Assembly (NCBI GenBank): GCA_902794535.1
Contig: CADBHQ010000007.1
Location: 41,446 to 105,445 of the forward strand
DNA: 64,000 bases
From: Fibrobacter succinogenes
GTDB taxonomy: Bacteria; Fibrobacterota; Fibrobacteria; Fibrobacterales; Fibrobacteraceae
Reading direction: 5' to 3'
Shown here: positions 42,997 through 52,437 of the stretch, in pieces
Layout: each line of letters begins with the position of its first letter
Position numbering within the stretch: position 1 is the stretch's first letter
Notes under the pieces: generated by a model
What the model was told of the DNA's origin: nothing
What the model saw: the letters and a program-made list of their open reading frames with translations, nothing else
The model's database searches: none
Made by a program: the position numbers and the translations under genes

Positions 42997-45540
42997 TTAT
43001 TTGAACGTTGCCGTTACAGAGGCGCCTTCAGCAACCGTTGCAATACACTTTTCCGGTACGTTAGGCACAGGTTCGCAACCCGTCCAGCCACCAAATACGG
43101 CACCAGCAGCAGGGATAGCCGTCAGTTCCATGGTATTTCCGGCAAAGAACTTAGCCTTATAACTTGCTTTCGGGAGAGCCATGCCATCCATGAGAACAGA
43201 ACCCTTACCATCCGTCGCAGTAATCGTCACAGAGACTAAGCTACCCACGCTGAACTCTTCCTGAATTTCGGACAGGAACTCCGAATCGCGGCTTTTCGCC
43301 CAAGAGGTAAGATCTTCACCCTTTGCATCAAAATGACCACCTTTATAAGTCTCTCTTCTTCCTTTATAAGCCTTTACTTCCTGATCTCTATCAATATCCG
43401 CTTGATTGAGCATGCCAGCAAGGAACTTTCTCTTTGCTTCAACGTTATCTGCATTCAAGTAGGAATCCAGCATTACCGCAGCATGGTTCAAGAAGAGTCG
43501 CTTGAAGTTGGGATTTTCAATCAAGCGCGTGTAAAGGACATGGAAGCAATGAGCCTTATCACCCGAGAATTTATCCTTGCTACTTGTATAGCAGGAACCA
43601 TTAGAGCGCCCACCCTGCTTGACCCAGTCAAACATGTTTTCGTGCTTACCAAAGCCTTCGACGCCCCATTCCCAATCAAAGCCATGGTCAAGGTCATAAA
43701 CCATGAACTTCCAAAGCGGAGAATCCGGGGCCTTCCAAACGCGAACGTTGTTGTTCGGCCAGTCACCATTATGAATATACATTTCAGCGAGCATGTAGTT
43801 GGCAAAGTTGCCCATATCCATGAGCGTCGTCATGTAGTTGTAAGCATCGTTATCTGTAGCAAAGTCGTGGTCTGCGGCATATTCCAGCATGGCGATATAT
43901 TCGTCAGGGGTACCGTTACTTGCTTCGACCTTTACGCCCAAATGCTTGAGGAACGTAACAGAAGAAGCATCGATTCCGTAATTCGTTTCAACAAAGTTCT
44001 TGTTAAAGCGTTCACGCATATCGTGAATGCCGTAGTACTTACCGTTATAGAATACCACCACCTGGCGGCTACGCTGGTAATCAACACCGCTGCCTTCAAG
44101 AATTGCACCACCCACAGCATCGGCAAAGTAATCGCTCACAAAACGGTTACCGTTGTTACGCAGGTTAAATCCCTTGTACTTGTCGTTTACGCCCTTGCGG
44201 GTTTCGAACAAAGGATACTTCAACCAGGATCCACCATATTCTTCGCGCATCACGATAGCGACAGATTTTTTTGGTTCCATGCGGCTCCAGCCACCCATCA
44301 AGGAAATTCCGCCATCGGCTTCCCAGGCCCTTTCCTTGCTGTTGGATCCATCTTCAAAGTATTCCACATGAACAGGAAGTTCACCAGAATCATTCGGATA
44401 AGATTCATTCGGAGCATACATCTGGTCATGATCCATATCGGGTGTGCCACCGTCCGTCTTCTTGTAGTACTTTTCAAAGAAGTCCGGATCCACGCTCACA
44501 GCCACCACAGGCATTTTTGCCATTTCACCGACAAAGTAGGTGTTGGTGACCACTTCCTTAGAAAGGAGACCTTCCTTGAATGCAGCACAACGGAGAACCG
44601 TACTGTTTTCAATCTTCATGTCAGACTTGAATGCTTCAGAAGACTTGGTCGGAATAGAGCCGTCCTTCGTGCAACGAACAGAAACACCTTCCGGAACATT
44701 CGGAGCCTTCAAGGTCACTGGTTCGTTGTAGAAGCCGCCCTTCTTGTCAAACGAAATCTTGGGAGCAACGCCATCGTAGGCGACGGCTTCCGTATTCGGC
44801 TTTTCGGGAGTCGGATCTTCAAAGTACTTCCACACGCCACCGTCAACAATGCCCCAGCTCATGCCCGTAGAAAGTTCCGGATATGCAACCGAGTCACGGA
44901 TGGAATAATACTGGTCAATCAAGTAAACCGTTCCACCGCTCCTATTGAGTTTCCAGTTTGTATGGGTACGAAGTTTGTATATCGTGGAATCATCCGAAGG
45001 TGCCACAGCAGCAATGTTATTCTTGTCGCAGAATACCGTGCGGAAAGACTTGGCCGCAATCAGTTCATCACCAAAGACCCACTTGCGCGGCTTTTCACGA
45101 CTTTCAACAAGAGCATAGCCTTTAAGGTTTGCAGCAACATCTCCGGCATTGTAAATTTCAATCCAACCCGGATCATCACCATTTTCATCGAGCCAAGTCA
45201 AATTCACAGGGGAAACTTCGGTAATTCTCAACGCAGAGTTTCCGACCCATTCAACAGTCGTATCAGCAGGCACATAAACGGTGTCGACCTTCCATACCGT
45301 ATCACCCGTAACCGGGTCAATCGTACGGACAGTATCCCTCTGCCCCGGGGTTTCTCTAATTTCAGTAATCGTATCACCGGTAACCGAATCAACATGAACC
45401 ACGGTATCAACCCTTACAGGAAGGGGTTCATCGGAATTTTTGTTTGAAGTGGAATCTTCCATACAGGCAACGAAGCCCGAGAAAACCAAACCGAGTCCGC
45501 CAATGAAAGCAAGGCCTTTTATCTTGTTGAATACGTACAC
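42997..45540 (-). CDS. CotH-kinase and lamin-tail lipoprotein
   Basis: 847 aa, start GTG at 45538-45540 (no better start in frame). Lipoprotein signal: GGLGLVFSGFVACMEDS. Order: low-complexity stretch with DSVTGDTITE / DPVTGDTVWK repeats (about 50-95); lamin-tail domain (about 105-225, LRITEVSPVNLTWLDENGDDPGWIEIYNAG); chitobiase/FN3-like C-terminal type segment (KISFDKKGGFYNEPVTLKAPNVPEGVSVRCTKDGSIPT); CotH domain (about 345-680) with the kinase-like core YGIHDMRERFNKNFVE and MVYDLDHGFDWEWG; and a final Bacterial-repeat/InlB-type beta domain (YKAKFFAGNTMELTAIPAAGAVFGGWTGC). CotH proteins are atypical secreted kinases first known in Bacillus spore coats; the substrate here is unknown. It probably sits on the outer membrane. 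Confidence 0.87.
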   Translation of the reverse strand: MYVFNKIKGLAFIGGLGLVFSGFVACMEDSTSNKNSDEPLPVRVDTVVHVDSVTGDTITEIRETPGQRDTVRTIDPVTGDTVWKVDTVYVPADTTVEWVGNSALRITEVSPVNLTWLDENGDDPGWIEIYNAGDVAANLKGYALVESREKPRKWVFGDELIAAKSFRTVFCDKNNIAAVAPSDDSTIYKLRTHTNWKLNRSGGTVYLIDQYYSIRDSVAYPELSTGMSWGIVDGGVWKYFEDPTPEKPNTEAVAYDGVAPKISFDKKGGFYNEPVTLKAPNVPEGVSVRCTKDGSIPTKSSEAFKSDMKIENSTVLRCAAFKEGLLSKEVVTNTYFVGEMAKMPVVAVSVDPDFFEKYYKKTDGGTPDMDHDQMYAPNESYPNDSGELPVHVEYFEDGSNSKERAWEADGGISLMGGWSRMEPKKSVAIVMREEYGGSWLKYPLFETRKGVNDKYKGFNLRNNGNRFVSDYFADAVGGAILEGSGVDYQRSRQVVVFYNGKYYGIHDMRERFNKNFVETNYGIDASSVTFLKHLGVKVEASNGTPDEYIAMLEYAADHDFATDNDAYNYMTTLMDMGNFANYMLAEMYIHNGDWPNNNVRVWKAPDSPLWKFMVYDLDHGFDWEWGVEGFGKHENMFDWVKQGGRSNGSCYTSSKDKFSGDKAHCFHVLYTRLIENPNFKRLFLNHAAVMLDSYLNADNVEAKRKFLAGMLNQADIDRDQEVKAYKGRRETYKGGHFDAKGEDLTSWAKSRDSEFLSEIQEEFSVGSLVSVTITATDGKGSVLMDGMALPKASYKAKFFAGNTMELTAIPAAGAVFGGWTGCEPVPNVPEKCIATVAEGASVTATFK

Positions 45541-45670
45541 ACTGCTACCCTATGATAAAACGTTGCTCGGAAATCCCAAATTCCAGAGTCATATTCTTTA
45601 GCACCCAGCTACTAAATTTAGAAGATTATTCAAAAAAAAGGGAAAAATATCAGTAATATTCTATTTACCC

Positions 45671-45699
45671 TTGACAGGGCTCACAAAGTGTTCTATATT
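45671..45699 (+). promoter_or_regulatory. Consensus sigma-70 promoter of tRNA-Phe
   Basis: TTGACA at 45671-45676, 17-bp spacer, TATATT at 45694-45699, with the tRNA starting 15 bp later. The spacing is ideal. Confidence 0.88.
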
Positions 45700-45713
45700 T
45701 GGCCTACCAAGTC

Positions 45714-45786
<73 letters not shown>

Positions 45787-45789
45787 CGA

Positions 45790-45820
45790 AAAAAGACCTC
45801 GATTTCATCGAGGTCTTTTT
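45790..45820 (+). terminator. Terminator of tRNA-Phe
   Basis: Perfect 14-bp stem (45790-45803 with 45807-45820) with a TTC loop, A-run and T-run; acts on both strands, so it also serves the HD-GYP gene. Confidence 0.92.
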
Positions 45821-45869
45821 CTTTTCTTTTACAATACTAGCTTTTCAAAAGCGTGGTGTTAATAAAAAT

Positions 45870-47006
45870 TTAATTGGGGTTATGGCGGTAGAGGCTGTAG
45901 ATTTCATCCCAATGTTCCATCAGGACATCTACAAGTTCCGGTTGGAACTGGCTGCCACGCTGTTTCAAGAATTCAGCCTTCACTTTGTCTTCGGGCCAAG
46001 GCTGCTTGTAGCAACGCGGGCTAGAAAGAGCATCCAGAACGTCGGCAACAGAGCAAATACGGCCTGCAAGCGGAATATCTTCGCCAGCAATGCCATCTGG
46101 ATAGCCATGGCCATCCCAACGTTCATGGTGCGAACGGGCAATCGATGCCGCAAAGCGCAACAGTTTGCGCTTGGAGCCGCAAAGCATGTTGTATCCGATT
46201 TCGGAATGCTTCTTCATGACGGTATATTCTTCTTCGGTAAACCGACCCGGCTTGTTCAATATGGCATCAGGAATACCGACCTTGCCCAAATCATGCATCG
46301 GGGCGGCAAGGCGAATGCGTTCCACTTCTTTGTCCGGAAGGCCGAAATACCTCGCCAATATGCCGGAAATCTCAGCGACACGTTGAATGTGGTCGCCCGT
46401 TTCTTCGCTACGATATTCAGAAACTTCACCCAAGATATGGATAATTTCCTGCTGAGTCGCTTCCAGTTCCATGTTCAACATGGCCGATTCGACAGTCTTA
46501 GCCGAATACACAGCCGTCAAGCGAAGGCGTTCCAAATCTTGGACCGAGAATACAGCCGCTTCGCCCAATTCGTTCTGACCTTGCTTGTTAATAGCCTGGA
46601 ACACACCCATTACGTTTCCGGCAGAATCCATGAGCGGAACCGTCATCACAGACGTTGTTCGATAATGAGTCTTTTCATCGCTCCTATGGTCGAACCTCGG
46701 GTCTTGGTAAGCATCTTTGATTAAAAGCGGTTCGCCAGTCCTTACGGAATAGCCAACAAAGCCTGCATCTTTAGGAATGCGAAGTTCGCTTACGCCATGA
46801 GCAACCTTTGTCCACAATTCACCACGGTCATTATCGACAAGCCACAGGGAGCACCGGTCCGCCGATACAATCGAGCGACCCAGGTCAGCCATCAGAATAA
46901 GCAAGCCATCCATTTTTCGCTCTGCCGCAATCTTCGGCATGTAAGCGAACAATAGATCCAATATTCTTTGGGACTCTACTGCCTGTTTTTCGTCCAGTTC
47001 CGTCAT
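45870..47006 (-). CDS. GAF plus HD-GYP-type phosphodiesterase
   Basis: 378 aa, cytoplasmic. The GAF domain (about 25-180) has SLWLVDNDRGELWTKVAHGVSELRIPKDAGFVGYSVRTGEPLLIKDAYQDPRF. The HD-GYP domain (about 190-375) shows GDHIQRVAEISGILARYFGL, the metal-binding MHDLGKVGIPDAIL (H238-D239), KHSEIGYNML, and HHERWDGHGYPDGIAGEDIPLAGRI (293-315), where GYP is intact. It should degrade c-di-GMP (or a related dinucleotide) under control of a small-molecule or redox ligand bound by GAF. It stands between two tRNA genes and is convergent with tRNA-Phe. With the FHA-GGDEF cyclase it gives both arms of c-di-GMP turnover in one window. Confidence 0.92.
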   Translation of the reverse strand: MTELDEKQAVESQRILDLLFAYMPKIAAERKMDGLLILMADLGRSIVSADRCSLWLVDNDRGELWTKVAHGVSELRIPKDAGFVGYSVRTGEPLLIKDAYQDPRFDHRSDEKTHYRTTSVMTVPLMDSAGNVMGVFQAINKQGQNELGEAAVFSVQDLERLRLTAVYSAKTVESAMLNMELEATQQEIIHILGEVSEYRSEETGDHIQRVAEISGILARYFGLPDKEVERIRLAAPMHDLGKVGIPDAILNKPGRFTEEEYTVMKKHSEIGYNMLCGSKRKLLRFAASIARSHHERWDGHGYPDGIAGEDIPLAGRICSVADVLDALSSPRCYKQPWPEDKVKAEFLKQRGSQFQPELVDVLMEHWDEIYSLYRHNPN

Positions 47007-47050
47007 ACATTGTAAAATTTAAATAAACTTTGCATTATTCTCAACTTTTA

Positions 47051-47080
47051 TTGACAGAATTAGGCGAATTTTTCTATCCT
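47051..47080 (+). promoter_or_regulatory. Consensus promoter of tRNA-Ser
   Basis: TTGACA at 47051-47056, 18-bp spacer, TATCCT at 47075-47080, with the tRNA starting 12 bp later. Confidence 0.82.
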
Positions 47081-47091
47081 TGGAAAGCCTT

Positions 47092-47172
47092 GGAGGAATA
47101 GGCTAATTGGTAAGTCAGCGGTCTTGAAAACCGCCGCCGTAAGGCTTGGGGGTTCGAGTCCCTCTTCCTCCG
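47092..47172 (+). tRNA. tRNA-Ser (TGA)
   Basis: Acceptor stem GGAGGAA/TTCCTCC, discriminator G. Anticodon loop CTTGAAA, anticodon TGA, flanked by GCGGT/ACCGC. The long variable arm CGCCGTAAGGCTT marks a class II tRNA such as Ser. T-arm GGGGG-TTCGAGT-CCCTC. CCA is not encoded. Own promoter and terminator. Confidence 0.95.
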
Positions 47173-47174
47173 CT

Positions 47175-47198
47175 AAAAACTCCTTCTTAGGAGTTTTT
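47175..47198 (+). terminator. Terminator between tRNA-Ser and comF
   Basis: Perfect 10-bp stem AAAAACTCCT/AGGAGTTTTT (47175-47184 with 47189-47198), TCTT loop, long T-run after it. Works for tRNA-Ser and for the convergent comF gene. Confidence 0.9.
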
Positions 47199-47199
47199 T

Positions 47200-47913
47200 T
47201 TATTTCACTTCCCATTCAACGCGATTGTCCGCCGCATAGTCCGCCGCAGCCGAGGCAGGTTCGTCATAAAGCAACGTGCAAACCTTAATCGGCAGCGGGA
47301 AATCCCGTCCGAAAGCAGCAAGACATGCCGAGGTCGTCGCCCCTGTTGTAAACACGTCATCTACCAGCACAACTGTTCCCGTCGCTGGCACATTTTTGAG
47401 CACGCATTCAAAAGCGTAGGCCACATTACGTTCACGCTGTTCTTTTGAAAGTTTAGTCTGCGACACGACGAAAGTCTTTCTTTTAAGCCAACGGCAAACC
47501 TTCCCTCCAAACGCAAGCGAAAGCGCCGCCGCAATTTTTTCAGCCTGATTATAGCCGCGTTCCCGGAATCTTGCCCGATGAAGGGGAACCGGCACAAAGA
47601 ACAATGGTTTAGGAAGCATCGCGAAATCCTCGGCCACCGCCCCGCACCGTACCGACGCCGAATGTTTGACCAAATAGGTCGCCATTCCCGAAATGCCCCT
47701 ATACTTTAACGCATGAACAAGTTTACGCGTCAAAGGACGCATCGGGTATAAACTGTAAGCCTCGGGCCCAGGGTTAACATCAACCCTCGACTCACGCTCC
47801 AATTCATTTACGCATTCAGGGCAAAGCCATGGATCTAGTTTTCCCGAAGGATTTCCACACCCAAGACATTCCGCCCCAAAGACAAATCGTTCTATACGTT
47901 CAATCCAGCGCAT
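47200..47913 (-). CDS. comF: ComF-family phosphoribosyltransferase-like protein
   Basis: 237 aa. An N-terminal zinc-ribbon with C16, C19, C31 and C34 (AECLGCG, LCPEC). The PRTase domain has FVPVPLHRARFRERGYNQAEKIA (conserved RGxNQ) and the PRPP-binding loop VVLVDDVFTTGATTSACL. ComF/GntX proteins are linked to natural transformation in some bacteria and to DNA or purine metabolism in others; presence of ComF alone does not show competence. The ATG at 47911-47913 has GAGGAG upstream. Single-gene unit, downstream of the rodA terminator. Confidence 0.93.
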   Translation of the reverse strand: MRWIERIERFVFGAECLGCGNPSGKLDPWLCPECVNELERESRVDVNPGPEAYSLYPMRPLTRKLVHALKYRGISGMATYLVKHSASVRCGAVAEDFAMLPKPLFFVPVPLHRARFRERGYNQAEKIAAALSLAFGGKVCRWLKRKTFVVSQTKLSKEQRERNVAYAFECVLKNVPATGTVVLVDDVFTTGATTSACLAAFGRDFPLPIKVCTLLYDEPASAAADYAADNRVEWEVK

Positions 47914-47980
47914 ATAAACTCCTCGGAGCCAAAGAAGCTCCTTTTATATATACGCCAGCTTTACAAAAAGTGTGAAAATT

Positions 47981-48002
47981 TGCCCCTAAATATTTGGGGG
48001 CA
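47981..48002 (-). terminator. Terminator of the mre-rod operon
   Basis: TGCCCC (47981-47986) pairs with GGGGCA (47997-48002), with A/T pairs inside the loop. AATTTTCACACTTTTTG follows on the minus strand, 8 bp past the rodA stop. Confidence 0.75.
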
Positions 48003-48009
48003 AGCGGAA

Positions 48010-49263
48010 CTATCTTCTTCGTGCCTGGAATCGCAGGCAAAGCAAGAATCCGACCAGCACCATACAGGTAAGCGCAAACGATCCGCCATAAGATAGGAAC
48101 GGTAAGGGAAGCCCTGTCACCGGCATAAGGCCAATCGTCATCGCTATATTCACCATAATGTGGAACAGGAAAATCGTAGACGCGCCCATAACCATCAGCG
48201 TCACAAACGGGTCCGACGACTGCTTGCTAATCGAGGTCGCACGCCACAGGAACAGGGCGTAAAGGCACAAAATGAAAGCGCAACCAAGAAAACCGAACTG
48301 TTCACCAAGCACGCTAAAGATAAAGTCCGTGTGTTCTTCGGGCAAGAAGGCAAGATTCGTTTGCGTTCCGTTTCCAAAGCCCTTACCGGTTAGGCCGCCC
48401 GAACCGATTGCCGTAAGCGACTGCAACACCTGGTAACCATCGCCCAAGGGGTCACTCATCGGATCCAAGAAGGTGTTCACGCGCTTTTGCTGGTGAGGTT
48501 CCAACATGTTCCAAGCCATCGTACTTGCGTAGCCGGCAAAAATGTTAGCCATCAAGAAAATGGCCGACAATACCTTGGGAAGTCTACGGCGGAAAAGAGC
48601 GAACACCACCACGCAAATCAAAATTCCCCAAAGGAATTCGAACAAGAGTTCTTGCGAATGCGAGAACAGCACCGAAAATACCGGGCTTACGATCAAGAAC
48701 ATGTCGGTAAGCGTAAGGCCAGCAAAAAAGAATCCCACCATCGTTACCGCAATAAATACAAGCGCCGTACTCAAGTCAGGCTGCTTAAGCACCAACGCGA
48801 ACGGAACAATGAACAAGAAAAACGGCACCACGAAAGTTTTCATCTTGAACAAACTTACCGGATGCTTCGAAAGCCAATAAGAGAACGTCAAGAGGTACGC
48901 AATCTTTGCAAATTCAGAAGGTTGCAGTTTAAACACCCCAAGGTCAATCCAACGGCCAGCGCCTTTTACCACATCGCCCGCAAAAAAGAGCACCACCACA
49001 AGCAAAATAAGGGCTACCGCATATAGCGGGAACGCCGCCCGTTTCAACCAGTCAATGCGCACAAAGATAAGGGCACCCGCAAACACGCTGCCAAAAATAA
49101 AGTATACAATCTGCTTGAACCAGAAGGAATCAAATGTCGTGACATCTTCGTTTACCGTCGCCGAATAAACAAGCGAGACACCGCAAGTCATCAGCGCAAG
49201 CGTGAGCACAATGAACAACCAGTCAAATTTGAGAGACTGGTCCAGGAATCGTCCGGACTTCAC
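48010..49263 (-). CDS. rodA: RodA peptidoglycan glycosyltransferase (SEDS)
   Basis: 417 aa, about ten transmembrane helices. Polymerises lipid II for cell elongation with PBP2. SEDS signatures: AGRWIDLGVFKLQPSEFAKIAYLL, LKQPDLSTALVF (catalytic Asp region), FLDPMSDPLGDGYQVLQSLTAIGSGGLTGKGFGNGTQTNLAFLPEEHTDFIFSVLGEQFGFLG, and GLMPVTGLPLPFLSYGGS. The TxLxFLPExHTDFIF string marks RodA rather than FtsW. The start is GTG at 49261-49263, overlapping the mrdA stop as GTGA. Last gene of mreB-mreC-mreD-mrdA-rodA. Confidence 0.96.
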   Translation of the reverse strand: MKSGRFLDQSLKFDWLFIVLTLALMTCGVSLVYSATVNEDVTTFDSFWFKQIVYFIFGSVFAGALIFVRIDWLKRAAFPLYAVALILLVVVLFFAGDVVKGAGRWIDLGVFKLQPSEFAKIAYLLTFSYWLSKHPVSLFKMKTFVVPFFLFIVPFALVLKQPDLSTALVFIAVTMVGFFFAGLTLTDMFLIVSPVFSVLFSHSQELLFEFLWGILICVVVFALFRRRLPKVLSAIFLMANIFAGYASTMAWNMLEPHQQKRVNTFLDPMSDPLGDGYQVLQSLTAIGSGGLTGKGFGNGTQTNLAFLPEEHTDFIFSVLGEQFGFLGCAFILCLYALFLWRATSISKQSSDPFVTLMVMGASTIFLFHIMVNIAMTIGLMPVTGLPLPFLSYGGSFALTCMVLVGFLLCLRFQARRR

Positions 49264-51107
49264 TTTACGCCCTCCTCATCCTTCGCCTTGTTTTCAAAGT
49301 AGGCTTCCAACACTTTTTTAGCAATCGGACCCGAAACGGCACCGCCACCACCTGCAGCTTCCATAATCACGGCCACAGCAATTTCCGGATCATAAAGAGG
49401 TGCAACAGCAGCATACCAGGCGTGCGTCTTTTCACCTTTTTTCCATTCGCCAGAGCCGGTCTTTGCACCCACACGAACATTTGGAAGCGCGCCGCGCTTA
49501 CCCGTACCACCCGGATGGTTCACCACGGAGTCCATGGCAGCAAGCAAAATGCGGTGCGTGTAGGGTTTCATGTTTCCCGGACGAATAATTTCAGGTTCAT
49601 AGCGACGAACGACATTGCCCTGGAAATCACGCAGTTCCTTCATAAAGTGAGGCCTGTAGACACCCTTTCCGGTTGCCAAGGACCCAATCAAGGTCGCCTG
49701 CTGTAAAGGCGTCACAATCTGTCCCTGACCAATCGACAAATTCAAAATCAAGCCGCGAGCCCAACGCCAACCCAAGCGCTTGTTACGTTCATTGAAAGAC
49801 GTTGAATCCGGAAGCCACCCCGCCTTTTCGCCAGGGATATCCACTCCGAGCGGCTTTTCGCCCAAGCCAAAGCGCCTGCCGAATTCATTGATACGAGCCA
49901 TATCGATATCAAGGCCGGCCTGGTAAAAGAACACGTCACAACTCAAACGGATTGCGTGCACCACATTCAAGTTACCATGCGTACCCCAACATTTCTGGTA
50001 GCGCGCCCCGTACTGGTAACCGCCCGTACAAGGTTTGGAATAATACTTGTTCTCGGTCAGGATTCCATTTTCTAGCCCAGCACCAGCTGTCACCAATTTA
50101 AAAATAGATGCCGGCGGGTATGTTCCCGAAATAGCGCGGTTTGTAAGCGGCCTCATGGAATCGAGCGCCACGTGAGCCCAACCCTTGTTGCGCTCACGCT
50201 TTTTCAAAGAGAAAATATTCGGATCCAATCTCGGCGAAGAAACCATTGCCAGAATTTCACCATTACGCGGGTCGATTGCGACAAGCGCACCCTTCGCAGA
50301 ATCGGGAATTGCCTCTTCGGCAACCTTCTGCAAGCGCAAATCGATGGTCGACACCAAGCGCAATCCCGGCACAGGTTCTGTGCCTTCGACACCGTCGACC
50401 GTGCCCACCTCACGACCAGAGGCATTCACTTCCACAAGCTTCATGCCGTTTACGCCGCGGAATTCCTTATCGTAAAACTGTTCAAGCCCTTTTTGGCCAA
50501 TTCGGTCGCCCTGCGTATAACCTTCGTATTCGGGCAACTTGAGCTGTTCTTCCGAAATTTCACTCGTGTACCCAAGCGCATGCGAAGCCATTGTTCCGTA
50601 AGGGTATTCACGACGCGATTCGATTACCGTCATTACACCGGGCAATTCTTCGGAGCGTTCTTCGATAATCGCCACCTGTTCTGCAGAAGCATCTTCAAGC
50701 AAGCGAATCGGTCTGTTCTTGATCCAACGGGAACGCTGAAACGCCGTATCCAGCGAAAGCGAATCAAACAAGCGTTCTCCCGCAGTATCTTTAATGCTAA
50801 GCAATTTCATGAACAGGGAATCGCGCTCGCTCTTTTTGCGCGGCATGTTAATGGAGCTAAGCGCAATCTGGTACGAAGGGCGGTTACGCACCAGAACTTC
50901 GCCATTGCGGTCGTAAATGTAACCGCGTTCGGCCACAAGGACAACCTTTCGAATACGGTTGTTTTCAGAACGTTGCAGGTTTTCATCGTAATGGGTAAAC
51001 TGCAACGAAAACAGGCGCATCAAAAGAATAAAAAACAAGACCACAACACCGGTCATGTAAATCAATACATTCCAGTTCCTGTTTTGCAGGGTCTCGTTTT
51101 CAGACAT
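49260..51107 (-). CDS. mrdA: Penicillin-binding protein 2 (transpeptidase)
   Basis: 615 aa from the ATG at 51105-51107 (MSENETLQNRNW); an ATG at 51117-51119 is also possible and would overlap mreD by 8 bp. Cross-links peptidoglycan at the lateral wall with RodA. N-terminal transmembrane helix (about 13-33), PBP dimer domain (VAERGYIYDRNGEVLVRN), and transpeptidase domain with SxxK as SIFK (S334-K337, in TYPPASIFKLVTAG), the second motif LSCDVFFYQ, and KTG in RVGAKTGSGEW. The second motif is SxD as in many PBP2 proteins. Position between mreD and rodA is classic. Confidence 0.95.
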   Translation of the reverse strand: MSENETLQNRNWNVLIYMTGVVVLFFILLMRLFSLQFTHYDENLQRSENNRIRKVVLVAERGYIYDRNGEVLVRNRPSYQIALSSINMPRKKSERDSLFMKLLSIKDTAGERLFDSLSLDTAFQRSRWIKNRPIRLLEDASAEQVAIIEERSEELPGVMTVIESRREYPYGTMASHALGYTSEISEEQLKLPEYEGYTQGDRIGQKGLEQFYDKEFRGVNGMKLVEVNASGREVGTVDGVEGTEPVPGLRLVSTIDLRLQKVAEEAIPDSAKGALVAIDPRNGEILAMVSSPRLDPNIFSLKKRERNKGWAHVALDSMRPLTNRAISGTYPPASIFKLVTAGAGLENGILTENKYYSKPCTGGYQYGARYQKCWGTHGNLNVVHAIRLSCDVFFYQAGLDIDMARINEFGRRFGLGEKPLGVDIPGEKAGWLPDSTSFNERNKRLGWRWARGLILNLSIGQGQIVTPLQQATLIGSLATGKGVYRPHFMKELRDFQGNVVRRYEPEIIRPGNMKPYTHRILLAAMDSVVNHPGGTGKRGALPNVRVGAKTGSGEWKKGEKTHAWYAAVAPLYDPEIAVAVIMEAAGGGGAVSGPIAKKVLEAYFENKAKDEEGVK

Positions 51108-51111
51108 TCCC

Positions 51112-51603
51112 TTAAGCATGCTTCTTGTTCTTCTTGCCCAAATCCAAGTAGAAGAAAATACCACCAATCAGCATCGTATAAATGCATTCAGGCAGCGATT
51201 TTGTCAAGAACAGGTTCGTGACGACATCTTTAGAAAGTCCTGTAATCGCAAAGTAAATCATGTCGCACACAAAAAAGCCAAGGCCGAGAACGCCCACTTT
51301 AGCAGGCAAGTTCAGCGACAAGAAACGTTCTTCAAGTTGACCAACCGCAAAACCAAGCACCGTCATCGAAATGGAATTTGCACCAAGCCATTCTACCGGC
51401 GCATACACATCTTGCGTAAAGCCAGCAACAAAGCCCCACAGGCAACCCGCAGTAGGCCCCATTCTAATGGCTACCGCCACAATAAAAATCACAACAAAAT
51501 CAGGCGAAATGTCAAAAAAGCCAAGCCATTCCGCAACTGTCATTTGCAATGCGAATACAAGTATGAACATTACAAGAACCTTAAGCCACCCTAAATTATT
51601 CAT
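51112..51603 (-). CDS. mreD: Rod shape-determining membrane protein MreD
   Basis: 163 aa, five or six transmembrane helices. MFILVFALQMTVAEWLGFFDISPDFVVIFIVAVAIRMGPTAGCLWGFVAGFTQDVYAPVEWLGANSI has the D-x-x-P and GFxxGxxxD pattern of MreD. Length matches the family. It helps anchor the elongation complex (MreBCD, RodA, PBP2) in the inner membrane. It overlaps mreC by 8 bp. The family call rests as much on operon position as on sequence, since MreD is poorly conserved. Confidence 0.9.
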   Translation of the reverse strand: MNNLGWLKVLVMFILVFALQMTVAEWLGFFDISPDFVVIFIVAVAIRMGPTAGCLWGFVAGFTQDVYAPVEWLGANSISMTVLGFAVGQLEERFLSLNLPAKVGVLGLGFFVCDMIYFAITGLSKDVVTNLFLTKSLPECIYTMLIGGIFFYLDLGKKNKKHA

Positions 51604-52423
51604 CGAGCAACTCCTTGATAATCCAATCAGGTTCTTTTTCCATCACAAACACTTCTTCAAGAATCGAGAATTCTTGGAACGGTTCAACATCCATCAAGCG
51701 CATCACATCGAGGTCAGACTTGCGAACATCCCTCACGGTTCCCACAGGAATTCCTTTCGGGAAAATACCGCCAAGACCCGAAGTCACAAGCGTGTCGCCC
51801 GCATGAATTCCGGCATGAGTCGGAACCATAGCCATCAGGCGGCGGCCATCCATCGATTCAAGGAATCCCACCACACGAGTGCGACGGTCCATTACAGACA
51901 ACTTAAGATTCGGGTCAACCAGCAACTGAACGCGGGAATGACTCATGGTCGCTTTCGAAATTTTTCCGACAAGACCATTCATCGAGAACACCGGCATGTT
52001 TTCTTTCACACCATGTTCCGTACCGCGGTTAATCACCATCGTCGTAAGAAATCGCCCAGGATTATGACCAACCACACGAGCCGTCACAATCGGGAAATCC
52101 CACTTGTCATCAAACCGGACTAGCGTGTGCAGTCGAGCTAGTTCTTGCAGGCCTTCACGCGCATGATACGTTTCTTGTCTCAGGCGCGCGTTTTCTTCTT
52201 TCAGCTGTTCATTTTCAAGAGCAACCGTCTTGAAATGTCCAACCGCAGACACAATACGCTGCGCAGGAAAATACAACGTCGACACCGCTGTTGAAACAAT
52301 GCTCTCGCGGATTGGATTCGGAGCCTGTCTCATCAGAAGTCCTAGTGCCAAGAAAAACACAAAGGCAACAATACCGTGCCTTTGTGTAAACAAGTCGACA
52401 ATAAAGCGAATCGCCCTAAGCAT
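51596..52423 (-). CDS. mreC: Rod shape-determining protein MreC
   Basis: 275 aa. One N-terminal transmembrane helix (HGIVAFVFFLALGLLMRQAP), then a coiled coil (about 60-95, VALENEQLKEENARLRQETYHAREGLQEL), and two beta domains with VVGHNPGRFLTTMVINRGTEHGVKENMPVFSMNGLVGKI and DTLVTSGLGGIFPKGIPVGTV, both standard MreC motifs. Forms periplasmic filaments that activate PBP2-RodA. Starts 15 bp after mreB and overlaps mreD. Confidence 0.95.
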   Translation of the reverse strand: MLRAIRFIVDLFTQRHGIVAFVFFLALGLLMRQAPNPIRESIVSTAVSTLYFPAQRIVSAVGHFKTVALENEQLKEENARLRQETYHAREGLQELARLHTLVRFDDKWDFPIVTARVVGHNPGRFLTTMVINRGTEHGVKENMPVFSMNGLVGKISKATMSHSRVQLLVDPNLKLSVMDRRTRVVGFLESMDGRRLMAMVPTHAGIHAGDTLVTSGLGGIFPKGIPVGTVRDVRKSDLDVMRLMDVEPFQEFSILEEVFVMEKEPDWIIKELLDE

Positions 52424-52437
52424 CGAACCCTATCGTG

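Noticed and set aside
43333..45447. Plus-strand open frame of 704 codons opposite the CotH gene
   Set aside because: No signal peptide, motif or start context; the minus-strand protein has a lipobox, lamin-tail and CotH motifs.
47924..47942. Small hairpin GGAGC/GCTCC in the comF leader
   Set aside because: Five base pairs only, no gene on the plus strand to terminate; not enough evidence for a regulatory element.
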